A DNA stretch of 64,000 bases from Amyloporia xantha (lineage: Eukaryota > Basidiomycota > Agaricomycetes > Polyporales > Adustoporiaceae): positions 124,001-188,000 of the forward strand of contig JAYKKR010000027.1 of assembly GCA_036971615.1 (NCBI GenBank), written 5' to 3'. This document shows, piece by piece, positions 10,139 to 20,800 of this stretch; position 1 is the first letter of the stretch, and each line of letters starts with the position of its first letter. A program made the translations under genes and the position numbers. Below the pieces are notes generated by a model. That model was not told the DNA's origin. It saw only the letters and a list, made by a program, of their open reading frames with translations, and made no database searches.

Positions 10139-13100
10139 TTATACATTCATGTCCACTAGATATCGTAAGAGGATGAAGTCGTGGTGGCGAAGGTACGGGT
10201 TCACGAAGAACTTTGAGGCCTTGTCCATGCTGTTGTCTGAGGACCATGTACGATCCATCTTTGTGCCATATACTGGTATGAGATGGCAAGTCCGATCGAT
10301 CTGGTCGATGGGTATGATGGTGGCATTGCGCCGGTGCTGGCGGGTTGAGCGAGATATCACATACATACCAGTGGTATCATCCCTCGTGTGAAAGGGGGTA
10401 AACCACTCAATATATGCTAGCGGAGTGGATGGGAGAATGCCATCTTGAGTCCATGCATCTGGTAAACGAAATATGGTGCGGACGTGCGCGACACGAAGCT
10501 CTACAGTGTGATGAATCAGGGTTAGTAGCGGCCTCTCGGACTAGGCTTATCTGACGACGCACTGGCCAATGGATGAGTGGGAGCTAATGTGCGGCTTGCC
10601 ACATCTTGAACCAGGACGGTAGAAAATTGGGCAGGTGTGGCGGCTAAGAGCCCACGTGCAGGCCGGGCTAGTTTGGCATGGATGGTGTCCATGACGGTCT
10701 TCACTGTGACTTGCGAGATTGTCGGCAGGACAGTTTTGACTTGACTATAAATCGCAAGGCGAGTGTTCGCATTGATTCTCAAATCGGCGAACCAGGGCCG
10801 TCTGCTGCTGCTTGCTTGGGTCTCGTCCACTCGAGTGCGCAGAAAGGTCTCCAGGTGGCGAATGAAATCGACAGCACCAAACGACTCAACCAGCACACTC
10901 ACAGCAGTGTTAGGATAGGCTGGTTTCTTGGCGATAGAATATAGTCTAGCAGATGACACAGAGAGGGTCTGTTCGTTGCTATCTGCTGAGGGGATTGGGT
11001 CTATCTCCAGAGGGGTTTGCTCGTCTTGCTCAGGTTGGTCGTCCTCCTCATCAACAAGGTCACCATCGATTGGGAGCTCATCGGAGTCCCGCACTTTGCC
11101 TTGCTTGACAGCGGCCCAATTGAGATACGACTCGAATCGGAAGACACTCTCTTGGCGATCGAGCCACATGCACATCTGTCTTGTGTAGCTCGGATGCTTG
11201 TTACTGGCCCCATACGCGACTTTGGCAAAGTCGATATGCAGGCGCTCGGGGCCTTCAGTGCTGTAGCCATCGGCTGTCCCAAGCATCTCGATGGACCAAC
11301 GGTAGTGCGCGGGTGAATGGGCCTTCGGGAAATTGAAGTCTTCTCGGATTCCGAGATCGACAAACACTTGCTTGTGTTTGTGAAACTGCGCCCAAGCAGT
11401 TTGCAGCATATCGAGTGAGTCTTGAGTATGGGCTTCGAAATGACTTAGGTAAATGAAGTCTAACACGGCGCGAACAGCGCGAGTGACACGCTCATCGGCC
11501 GCACCGGCCATGACTCCAAGAAAGACCTTTTCCATGTTTTTGTACTCGGTGCCCGTCCACTGCGAGATGAGCGATATCCCTTTCTTGAAGTGGCGAAGGT
11601 CAGGGTGCTTGCTCATTGATTGAAATCTTCGATCAACCTCATCTTCACCATGATCAATCGACTCCGTCGCCCAGCTCACTAGATGATCTTTAAAGACCCC
11701 CTTGTGGAGCTGGTGCAGAATATCTGGGGTAATGCATCCGAAGATATCACAGTGAGGCAAATCCAGCCAGAATGGTGACAGAGGCTGCAAGCCCCATTGC
11801 TCATACTCGGGTGTTTTGATACCCTCAGCAGCGCGTCTCAAGATGGGCGCAACTCGCACTTGCTCCTTCAGGACTGAGTCGAGGGGTTCCCCACGCCGAT
11901 TCGGTTCCACTGTACATTTTGGACAGAAGTTTTCCTGACAACATGTGACCAAGCACTGCTCGGGGTGATCGGCAATGTATGCTGCAAGGATCGGGTATAC
12001 ATGACGAATGAAGCCATCTGCGCAGATCATGTCGACACCCTTCTTGCCGGCTTCGATTAGTGGTGCGAGGAGGGCGCGCATGCATCTGTGAAAGAGACGA
12101 TGGCCTTCGACCTTGCGGCGGCCCTTGGAGAAGCACTCGAGCTTAGAGACGGGAATGTAGCCGATGAGAATGAAAGCATGTGCGGAGGGGCTCCGGCGAG
12201 TTGCTTTATCAATATTTCCGATGCTGAGATATACAGGCCATGCTGACTTGTCCCCGCTGAATCGTGACAGCTGCGTTTTATCAGACGCAAGAATTACTGG
12301 TGCAATTGTGGCACCCGGAGGGAGTAGAGACTAGCATGGCGATATTGGCATCCCGGTTAGTATATCAACATCGGCTCATATCAGGCATTACACTGACCTG
12401 TATTTGCCACCACCATTCTGCCGTCCACATGTTGTCGACCAGCCTCTGCTCGCCTTGAGCATCCACATACACCCGCTCAGGTGCATAGCGAAGCAACGTG
12501 CTAAAGGCAGGGTTCCCAATCAACTCCTTGATGACCTCGACAGGATCACGCTTCCACAGTTCCAGCCGCTCGGTTCGTGGCTGCCCGTTTTCGTCGACCT
12601 CATCGCCAACAGTGTCAAAGAACTCACATTCCCACCCTGCGCCACGAGGCAGCTCATCAATCTTCTTGAAAAAGAAGTATTTGTTCTTGAATGAGAGCTC
12701 TGCACGGTGTCGTGTCTAATGAATGGACAGGTGATAAGTCATCATGCGCATCTCTCTGCATTGTAGTCTCAAAATGCTCACGATCTCCAACTTTAGATAC
12801 TCATCAATTGCCCGCTGTGTCAGGCCGCTCGTCAGCAGCCAGCGTGCCAAATGCCACTCCTCCTGCGAGGCAAATGGGGCCCAGTCCTCGGTGCCCTCAG
12901 CACGCTTGGCCTTGAAAATGTGTTCAAAGAGCGTCTCTCCTGAGCCGTAAGTCTGTGCAGCACCCGGAAAGTCCTCAATCCACGGTCGCTTCGGCAAACC
13001 CCCTTCCTCCTCATCCTCTACATCCTCAACTCTGGCCCGCTTGGATGGTGGTTCCTCTGAGTCTACTGATCGATCCAGGTCTGCGTGTGGCAGGGCTGGA

Positions 13101-13393
13101 GACTCTGTGCGACATGGAGGGTCCGCCACCGACGTGAAGTCTTCTAAGGCATCCATTTCCATGTAGTCGCTCTCGTCGTCTGCTTGGGCAACTTCAGATA
13201 CACTGGCAAGGTGATCTAGACTTGAACTGTGCCCAGGTGGACCTAGCGCGACTGCGTCAAGCTGCGCCCGCCATGCACGTTTGCAAGACTCTTTTTGTGC
13301 GAGATGTGAGCGCAAGCCCGCGGCAGTCTTCTTGACATGCAAGCAGAATGGGCAAATGTGAGATGGTGGCCCAGGGTTGGCTGATGTGGACAT
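10139..13393 (-). CDS. Plavaka transposase
   Basis: Four exons, 12782-13393, 12398-12715, 10542-12330 and 10139-10500, give 3081 nt (1026 aa) without a stop, so the gene looks intact. It starts with a zinc-finger-like segment (CPFCLHVKKTAAGLRSHL, then C). The conserved core follows: PWIEDFPGAAQTYG, APVILASDKTQLSRF, the Cys-rich CLVTCCQENFCPKC, DIFGCITPDILHQLHKG and YSTEGPERLHIDFAK. The C-terminus has RVAHVRTIFRLPDAW, RTCHLIPVYG and FFVNPYLRHHDF. This order is that of the Plavaka superfamily of cut-and-paste transposases of mushroom-forming fungi; the Asp residues in ASDKT and ICADG are candidates for the catalytic acids. An acidic linker precedes the last third. The third intron is short (41 nt) with a TACTAAC branch site. 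Confidence 0.9.
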
Positions 13394-13618
13394 ATTGCAA
13401 GTGATATGAGATTATTTCTCCTTGAGTGAGTTGTAGCCGTCAAATTCTCGCTGTCGTCTGAATTCCAATTGTGACTCCAGCCACAGGGAAATCCATTGAA
13501 CCTTGAAGGTCCGTGCGCGCCCGCCGCCATGTCTGTGCGCTTCAATTCCCATCTCTCTTTGCTCTCCCACATTCACGTCAACATCGTAGTTGCTTATAGC
13601 TCGCAGCCAGGGCGCCAG
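13394..13618. promoter_or_regulatory. shared upstream region of transposase and DUF6532 gene
   Basis: The two largest genes of the element are transcribed away from each other from this 225-bp stretch. If the upstream in-frame ATG at 13529 is used for the plus-strand gene, the gap shrinks to 135 bp. A bidirectional promoter is inferred from the layout only; no clear TATA box was seen. Confidence 0.45.
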
Positions 13619-16188
13619 ATGCCCCGTGTTCAAATTGTTCAGTCTGATGACGAGGATGACGAGCGGCTCAGTGCCCAGGCCAGACCTACTTGGAAACGCA
13701 AAGCTTCAGCAAAACAGGCCGAGAATGGTAAGCCTGCAGCTCACTCAGGGTGAAAATTATCACCGACTAGTATTGACATCCAGAGGAGACCACAATGGAC
13801 AAGATGCGGAAGCAAATGGAGCAGCTTCAAAAGGAAAATGCTCGCCTGAAGCGGAGTACATCATCAACTGATGGTCAGATTCACAATCCAAGCAACCCGT
13901 GTGGCAGATACACCCATTGATCTCATGGCATCTCCATAGGACGCGCGCGCAATCACCCTGATTCCCCAGCGGAACATGAATATGACCATCTACCACATGA
14001 AAGTGAAGAAGAGGACACCATGCCTAGTGGACGAAATTTTCAATCCGCGGTAATTTTCCTCTTTATGCCCTTCATTTGCTTGCCTTTATGGTATCCTCTG
14101 TAGTTTACCTCAAGCGGCAGTGTTTCCGCCTCGAAGCCTCCAGCTAAACGAATGCGACGAAAAGGAGACCCGCTCACAACAGTCTCCGTGAGTGATGGTT
14201 TCTCAGCCACGGGCATTGCAAGCTCTCGCAGTGTAAGGTACTACTAGAATCTCATACCGTGTTCATGGTTCAATGACTCTACTGACCTGATTCATATTTT
14301 CATCATATGCCAGTACTTTCACATCTCTAAATGACCCGACAGGGTCACCACTCAGACTTGCCCCTCCCGCAGGCCTCCGGCACCCCTCGCGGCCCTGAGA
14401 CGCATTCAGTGCCGAATCGCCAGACCAGGTTAAGTCAAAGCAATGTGCACACACATCTCATTGTTTATTAATCTTCGCCTGTTCTATTCCAGTGAACCCC
14501 TCGACTGCTCACCTCCAAGGCGTCGGTCTGGCCACAGAAGCCCTGAAGACCCCTTTGAATCAGATAGAACCCCAGATAGAAGACTCACCAGTGGTAGCCG
14601 TGTGCGAGGGACCAGCGAACCTATAGATTCTCAACATAGGCACGTCAATCTCAGATAAACTAATAAACTCCCCGAAATGGCTCACTGAGACAGTGTGAAA
14701 ATTCAGCCCGTCGGCCAGTCCTCAAGTCGTGCAAAATCGCCGTGCAGCTGATCATCGATCACCCAGTCCCACGCCTCCACCGCGTCACGCTCGAGATGCC
14801 CCAGGTTCCCAAAATACAGTGAGCAGGGAAATGCAGAATTCCACCTCACGTGCCGAGCGGCCTCATGCAGTGTCAGGCTCATCGTCCCAACATGTAAGTG
14901 TGACAGCGCTGTCTCCTGATAGTCTTCGTGTCTATTAATCTGTAACTATCCAGGCATTGTCCGACTCTTCCTCGCATCCACGAAATGCACCAACAAGACA
15001 ATCTCTCTCGCGAGAGCCGAGCATAGGCACTCATTTACCTCGTGAACATTCCAGCACGACAGACCTCCCAGTAGAATCACGCCAACATGCGCTCCCTAAG
15101 CCACCCTTTTGTGAGGGTTTCGTCCATGGTAAGAAGGACATCGTGGCCGGCGATTATGAGCCACACATCAAGAAGATGATATTGGAAGCATTGTATGACT
15201 TCCAAGTCCGGGTATGCACCATCAACCCATATGCCGACACCGATGAGCAAGTTCGCTGGGCTCGAGAGTGCTGGCGAGACATTTGCGAGCACTACAAGCA
15301 GTACTATGAACTGACAGATCCAATATTACGACTGGTGCGAGTGTTCTCCCTTGTTCCAGTTCACCTGTCTTGATATATTTCCTGATGTATGACTCAATCA
15401 GATTACTAGCCGGACGTCCAATGCACGCAGCCATGTTGTAACCGTCATCAAGTCTCATGTTGCAAGCATGTATCAATTTTCCGAGGAGAACACCCCGCGC
15501 GCAAGAGAAGAGAATGCAATCCTTGCGGCGAAGCTCCTAAATGATGGCCGCTTCCATCACAAGGTACGCCGCCACCCTTGGTCACACATATTACTCATGA
15601 GGCTCAGTGCAAGGTCATATTGCGGCGTAGGACATCCCAAATGCGAATGGATTCAGTGAGCACAAGATTATTGCCAAGGTGATTCAACGTGCTTGGTATC
15701 GCAACCCCCAAGACGTTGGAGTCGAGTTTTCAGATCGCTTCGCTCCAATGCCTGAGGTGACGCTTGCTTTGATTCACACTGCGGTATACACTTTCCACAT
15801 CTATCTACACCACAAGCTCATCTGAGTGACAGATCCATCATTGCATACAACTGCTTAGTATCAATACGGCAAACTGCAAGCCGCCATCGTTCTCAGAAAA
15901 GGAATACAAAGGGGTATATGAGGCTTATCTTGCAAAGGTCCGAGACTGGTGTGCTGTCAACCCCACGGTCGTCGAGAAGATCCGTCAAAAGATGTATAGG
16001 CGAGCCTTGTGCGTAATCTAGCCTATATTGTATCAGAATTGATTGCTGAAGGCTCTCTCAGTCGCGGTTCAGGCGCCGCGGAGGCCAAGCCAACAGGTGG
16101 CCTGTCAAGTGAGGCACGGGCGAAGGCGAAGGCAGAATTGGCGACGCGCACTGGGGAAACTGACAGTGAGGACGGGGACGATGATTAG
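13619..16188 (+). CDS. DUF6532 domain protein, passenger of the Plavaka element
   Basis: A many-exon gene. The first exons are clear: 13619-13727, 13784-13873 and 13940-14049. It starts acidic (SDDEDDE), has a coiled-coil segment (MDKMRKQMEQLQKENARLKR) and a long Ser/Pro-rich disordered middle. The C-terminal third (about 15060-16010) matches DUF6532 of Agaricomycetes: FVHGKKDIVAGDYEPHIKKM, SRTSNARSHVV, IIAKVIQRAWYRNPQDVGVEF, a helix around LALIHTAIHHCI, and EKEYKGVYEAYLAKV. The last exon is acidic and ends at 16188 (DSEDGDDD). The function of DUF6532 is unknown. Its place head-to-head with the transposase inside one pair of inverted repeats suggests a role in the element, perhaps DNA binding or regulation. 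Middle exons are not fully resolved, and 13529 is an alternative start. Confidence 0.7.
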
Positions 16189-16456
16189 AGCCTGCTATAT
16201 AGCTCTATTTCCTATTTCCGTTCAATAAACAAAATTGGCGTGCATATTCAACGCAGAATCACCCGCAAGAGACAGCTAGGGAGCACAACAGCACATTATG
16301 TAGCATGTATTCTCGCCATGACAGAATGCACGGGTGGCAATACAACTTGATGTAGAACTACAGCGGGGTCTGACATGACTACATGAGGCTACGAAGGCGT
16401 GGCCTGTGGCTATGCGCGCCTACTGAGGGCATAACTTACCAACAACACTACCACCA

Positions 16457-16504
16457 CCACGTAGGGCATATAGTGCTATGTAGGCAAGTGTTTTTTTCCT
16501 GATG
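16457..16504 (-). repeat. right terminal inverted repeat of the Plavaka element
   Basis: Reverse complement begins CATCAGGAAAAAAACA and continues with similarity to the left end through the word CCTACGT. The next bases, AA at 16505-16506, duplicate the AA before the left end. Confidence 0.7.
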
Positions 16505-16506
16505 AA

Positions 16507-16681
16507 GCCCACAGGCAAGTCGAGTCTGATGTATCCACATTCCCGCTCTTGCAGATGGCTGAGTAATGCTGTAGGACTTACGAATCATTGGCCAAACTAC
16601 CAATGGAATATATACTGATGATCCGGATGGTAACAACATTGATCCTGATTTATTACACCGATATTATGGTACTACAGGAGG
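16507..16681 (+). pseudogene. integrase-core gene, middle part
   Basis: This stretch lies between the two transposons. It holds the last 8 nt of exon 4 of the integrase-core gene, a 60-nt intron that starts with GC instead of GT (16515-16574, CAG/GCAAGT ... CTGTAG), and a 107-nt exon piece reading DLRIIGQT and DDPDGNNIDPDLLHRYYG. It ends with GGAGG, the copy of the copia target duplication on this side. The codon across the Plavaka junction and the one across the copia junction both stay in frame when the insertions are removed. Confidence 0.75.
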
Positions 16682-16985
16682 TGTTGAACGATCAGTTTCC
16701 AACTATAGTAGTCGCACTTCCATACTTGGTAGTCAGTACTTACTCATTTCTATGATGTTCTATGACGTTCCATAGTATGCTCTTGTCTTACTTCATAGGC
16801 TCCACTTTCTTACTAAGAAATCTCCACTATGATTTCATTATGACTTCATATCTTACTAAGATATTCTATAGGTTTCTAGATACGATTACTAAGGAGCCTT
16901 TCATGCATGTATATAAGCAGGGCCTTACAGCCCACTAGAATACAAGACGGATTAGCCTCCTCTCCTCTATAGTCTGCGCTCAACA
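16682..16985 (+). repeat. left LTR of copia element
   Basis: 304 bp with TG...CA ends; the outer six bases are mutually inverted (TGTTGA and TCAACA). A likely TATA box (GTATATAAG) lies near 16909. Confidence 0.95.
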
Positions 16986-16997
16986 GGTTATGAGCCC
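16986..16997 (+). other. copia primer binding site, initiator tRNA-Met anticodon type
   Basis: GGTTATGAGCCC directly follows the LTR. Its reverse complement, GGGCTCATAACC, is the anticodon stem-loop of eukaryotic initiator tRNA-Met (anticodon CAT). This fits half-tRNA priming known from Drosophila copia, rather than priming from the tRNA 3' end. Confidence 0.75.
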
Positions 16998-17443
16998 TGC
17001 GCTCTAATCTGTCTGACTACTGTGCAGTCATCTGTCTTCACTCTTCTATTTGCGCTTTCACTTTCTCTTTTGCGCATTTACCCCTTCTATTGCCTTCTTC
17101 TTATAAGGCCCCTTAGTAGACTACGTAAGTACACAGTCCTCAGTTTTGTGACGAACTCTTGGGAGTCTGCACTTCAGTGGGCGGCTCTTAGAGGTCCAAA
17201 TCCTCTCCTGGGAATAAGGCACCTTACGCGAAATAGTCAAAGGCGTAACAGGGCCCTCAGGCAACTGCGAAGCAAAACTCTGCGGCTCCATAGGTAGCTG
17301 TAGATAGAAGTACTATACAGTAGCTAGCTAGGCCTTGGGCAATATCCTCTGCGGCATAGTCTCGTCTCGATCGCTCACTTCCCTCGACTCTACCCTGCGT
17401 CTTGGCTATTTCGGCTAGCTGGGACAAAGGTTCACTTCAATAA

Positions 17444-17884
17444 GTGTCCATCTTTGAGCTAGAGACGTTGACTTCTTCATCAGAAGCAGCTGATCCAGTG
17501 GCAGATCAATCTCAGTCAGGCGACTCAGAGGGATCTTCACCAGAGCCAGTACAGCTTATATCTGTCTACCCAACAGATTATAGCTGGAAATTCCCTTACA
17601 CAGGCGATTATATTGGTGGTCTTACAGACGACGATCTTGGTTATTTTCCATACAATATTGAAAGTAACTCTCTTCGTCACACTGACAGTGAAGAGTACTT
17701 TCCAAACCTCTCCAATACATTTTGGGCTATACTTCTTCGATCCGATCCTTTTGATCAAGAAGTTAAAGAGGTTAAACCAGATCGATCGCCCCCATCAATT
17801 CCTCAATCAATTCCATCAATTTCTCGATCACCTTCCATCGCCTATCTCCTTCAGTCTGACACTCGCCCTGACATTTTATTCTGA
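17444..17884 (+). CDS. extra open frame upstream of gag in the copia element
   Basis: A 146-codon frame rich in acidic residues, Ser and Pro lies between the primer binding site and gag. Its TGA stop is followed after 5 nt by the gag ATG, in another frame. I recognise no family. It may be a real additional protein of this copia lineage, or leader sequence translated by chance; the close spacing would allow reinitiation at gag. There is no sign of a splice joining it to gag. Confidence 0.4.
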   Translation: MSIFELETLTSSSEAADPVADQSQSGDSEGSSPEPVQLISVYPTDYSWKFPYTGDYIGGLTDDDLGYFPYNIESNSLRHTDSEEYFPNLSNTFWAILLRSDPFDQEVKEVKPDRSPPSIPQSIPSISRSPSIAYLLQSDTRPDILF

Positions 17885-17889
17885 TCGCC

Positions 17890-20800
17890 ATGGATCCCTC
17901 CAAGATTCCTACCTCCACCATTCCCATTTTTGATGGCACAAACTATATTGCCTGGTCTAACGCCATGAGAGGTGTTTTTAGATGGTCTGGTTCCTGGAAC
18001 ATTGTTGAAGGGAATTCAGGCACACCTCTTCCTCGTCCTACTGTTGCAGCTGCTGGAGAAGACCTCGTTACCATCCAGGCTGCTTGGGATGAGAAGAATG
18101 ACAAGGCACTTGGTTTGATGACCATCTATATTTCCTCCTCGCTACAATTCCTCATTGGCAATACTACCACTGCTGCTGCAGCGTGGAAAGCAATTAAAGA
18201 TCAGTATGCCAAACCTGGTGCTGTTGGTGCATTCGTCTACTTCCAACAATTATTCAATACTCGCTTTGACGATGCCCAACCTCTTCGCCCTCAGATAACA
18301 GCACTTGAGGAAATTCGTAGTCGTACCGTTGATGCTGGGATTGCCATCTCAGATCAATTTGCTGCCCTCATTATTGTCAACGCCTTGCCCAATTCTTATC
18401 AGACCATTGCTTCGACTCTGCTGGCTACAGTCACAGACCTTTCTACACTTAAACCAGCAGATGTCATCCCCAAAATAATTGAGGAAGAAGCTAGACGTCA
18501 GGCCTCTAAAAATGCTAATGTCTCTCGCGTCTCGTCGACTACTCGTCTCCCAAAGAAATGTAATATCTGCGGAAAGACTAATCATTCGACTGAGAACCAT
18601 TGGCCTGATGGAAAGCCACCTCAAAAGGGGAATAAGCAGGGCAAAGGCAAGGGCAAGCAAGGCGGTAATCAAGGTGGAAATAATAAAGGAAGTGGACAGA
18701 ATCACGGTCAAAATAATGGTAATACTGGAGCTTCACAAGGACAGGGACAGAATTCTGGTGCAAAAGTCAACAATCTTCTTATAGAATCTGTACCAGATGT
18801 AACGGTAGCATCTTCTTCGTCCAAATCAATTGACCTTTCCCTGTACCATGTGGGAGATGAGATCGCAAGATGGATGGTTGACTCAGGTTGTACTTCACAT
18901 GTCACAAACGTCTTTGAAGATTTTGATCACTATCATGAATTTCCAGTACCTGGTCATGCGCACTTAGCCGGCGCAGATAAGACCATAGATATCAAAGGTG
19001 TTGGAATAGTTCTTCTGCGACATCAGAATAGTGACGGAATCATTGTCAACCTGACTCTTAAATCTGTCCTTTATATTCCTGAAGCGTCTCATCGTTTCTT
19101 TGCTCCACGCACCATTATTGACCAAGGAGGCTGCTATAGTGCCCATGGGGACACTATGAATTTTTGGGCAGGCTCCAAACCGGGTGAGAACCTAATCCTC
19201 ACTGCGCGATCAAGCCATGATGGTTCAGGTTTCTATTGGCTTGAAACCAAAGTGTTTCATCCAAACACCCGGCCTCAGACTCTGCAATCTGTGGAAGCTG
19301 ACTATGACTTGTGGCATCAACGGTTTGGTCATGCGGGACGTAATACAATTCGTCAATTGCCTAATCATGTTAATGGCGCACCAAATAGTCTTTCTTCAGC
19401 ACCAAAGTCTGATCCTTGTGCTGGTTGTGCGCTTGGCAAGTCCCACAGACAACCGTTCCCACTCTCTTCTACTCGCACTTCTAAACCATTGGAACTTATT
19501 CACTCAGACCTCGTCGAGATGCCATCTTTGTCCATTGATGGTTTCAAATATTGTGTCACATTTCTCGACGACTTCTCCTCATTTGGTGTCATGTATTACC
19601 TTAAGCGGAAATCTGATGCTCTCACCTGCTTTAAAAGTTATCGAGCATGGGGGGAAACTCAGCTTTCTACGCGACTTAAGCGTTTCCGCTCTGACAGAGG
19701 AGGAGAATTTATGGGTGAAGAGTTCACACAATATTTACATGAAAATGGTATTGAGCGCGAGGCATCTATGCCACAAAGTCCACAACAGAATGGACGTGCA
19801 GAACGTTGGCAGCAAACTATTGTAGAAAAAGCAGAAGCTATGCGTCATCATGCTGGTTTATCCACAGGCTTCTGGAAACTTGCTGTTGAAACTGCTGTTC
19901 ATATTTACAATCGTCAGCCATTCCGCAGAGCACACTGGCGTACTCCCATTGAATTATGGAATGGTACTGTTCCAGATGTGTCGTACTTTAGAGTCTTTGG
20001 ATGCCTAGCCTATGTACATGTTCAGAAGGAGCGACGCCAGGATAAGCTCACGGCTCGAGCTAAACCTATGGTGTTCGTCGGCTATGAACCTGGATCAAAG
20101 GGGTATCGATTCTGGGATAAAGATAGCCGCTCCATTGTTTTATCGCGTGATGCGGTATTCAATGAGAGATCCTTTCCGAACAAAAGTGAGAATCCTATTC
20201 CCGCTGCCCAACAACCGCATGAGCCGCCCGTTCCTGTAGCTCCAGCACCACAGCCGGCCCTGCCGCTTGGTGATGATGATGCTAATAGGCCTGAACCAGA
20301 TGCTGACTTGCCTCCACATCCGGGACCACCACCAGAACCGCCTAGAAACCCATCTCCTCCACCTCGTCCACCTTCTCCAGATGAGCCTCCAGTACCACAA
20401 CCTCCTCCATTTGTACCTAGACGCTCTACTCGGTCAACCGCTGGTAGACCTCCACCACGGCCTGACAATGCGTATGGTGATCGTCACCCTGCAGCTATAC
20501 AGCGTGACATTGACCAAGGAGGTGGTTTACCTGACGTCATGGAGAATCTCATCTCAGATCTTCCAGTAGAGTTTATTCTCAACGCCGATCCTCAGTACGG
20601 ACCTTTTCCACAATCTTATCAGGAAGCGATCTCTCGCCCTGATCGGACTCAGTGGGAGGCCGCTATGCAGGAAGAGATAGACTCTCAAATGGAGAATGGT
20701 ACATGGGAGTTAGTTGATTTACCTCCTGGACGTAAGGCAGTACCTTGTCGTTGGGTTTACACTATTAAACCTGGTGGTAGATATAAAGCTCGGCTTGTAG

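Larger units (their letters stand above)
6934..16504. mobile_element. Plavaka-type DNA transposon, 9.6 kb, with two passenger genes
   Basis: The element begins CATCAGGAAAAAACA and ends with the reverse complement of CATCAGGAAAAAAACA. It is flanked by AA on each side (6932-6933 and 16505-16506). Removing it and one AA restores the codons of the interrupted integrase-core gene, which fixes both ends. It carries a complete Plavaka transposase (minus), a divergent DUF6532 gene (plus) and a Ser/Glu-rich gene (minus). The subterminal regions on both sides are rich in CTACGT and TAGTGC words, as expected for transposase-binding repeats. A TRIM element is nested at 8620-9611. The 2-bp duplication is what I can read; I do not know the published duplication length for this group. 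Confidence 0.8.

Noticed and set aside
20082..20468. Gly-rich minus-strand open frame of 128 codons
   Set aside because: It is the antisense of the Pro-rich linker of the copia polyprotein; proline codons read as glycine codons on the other strand.
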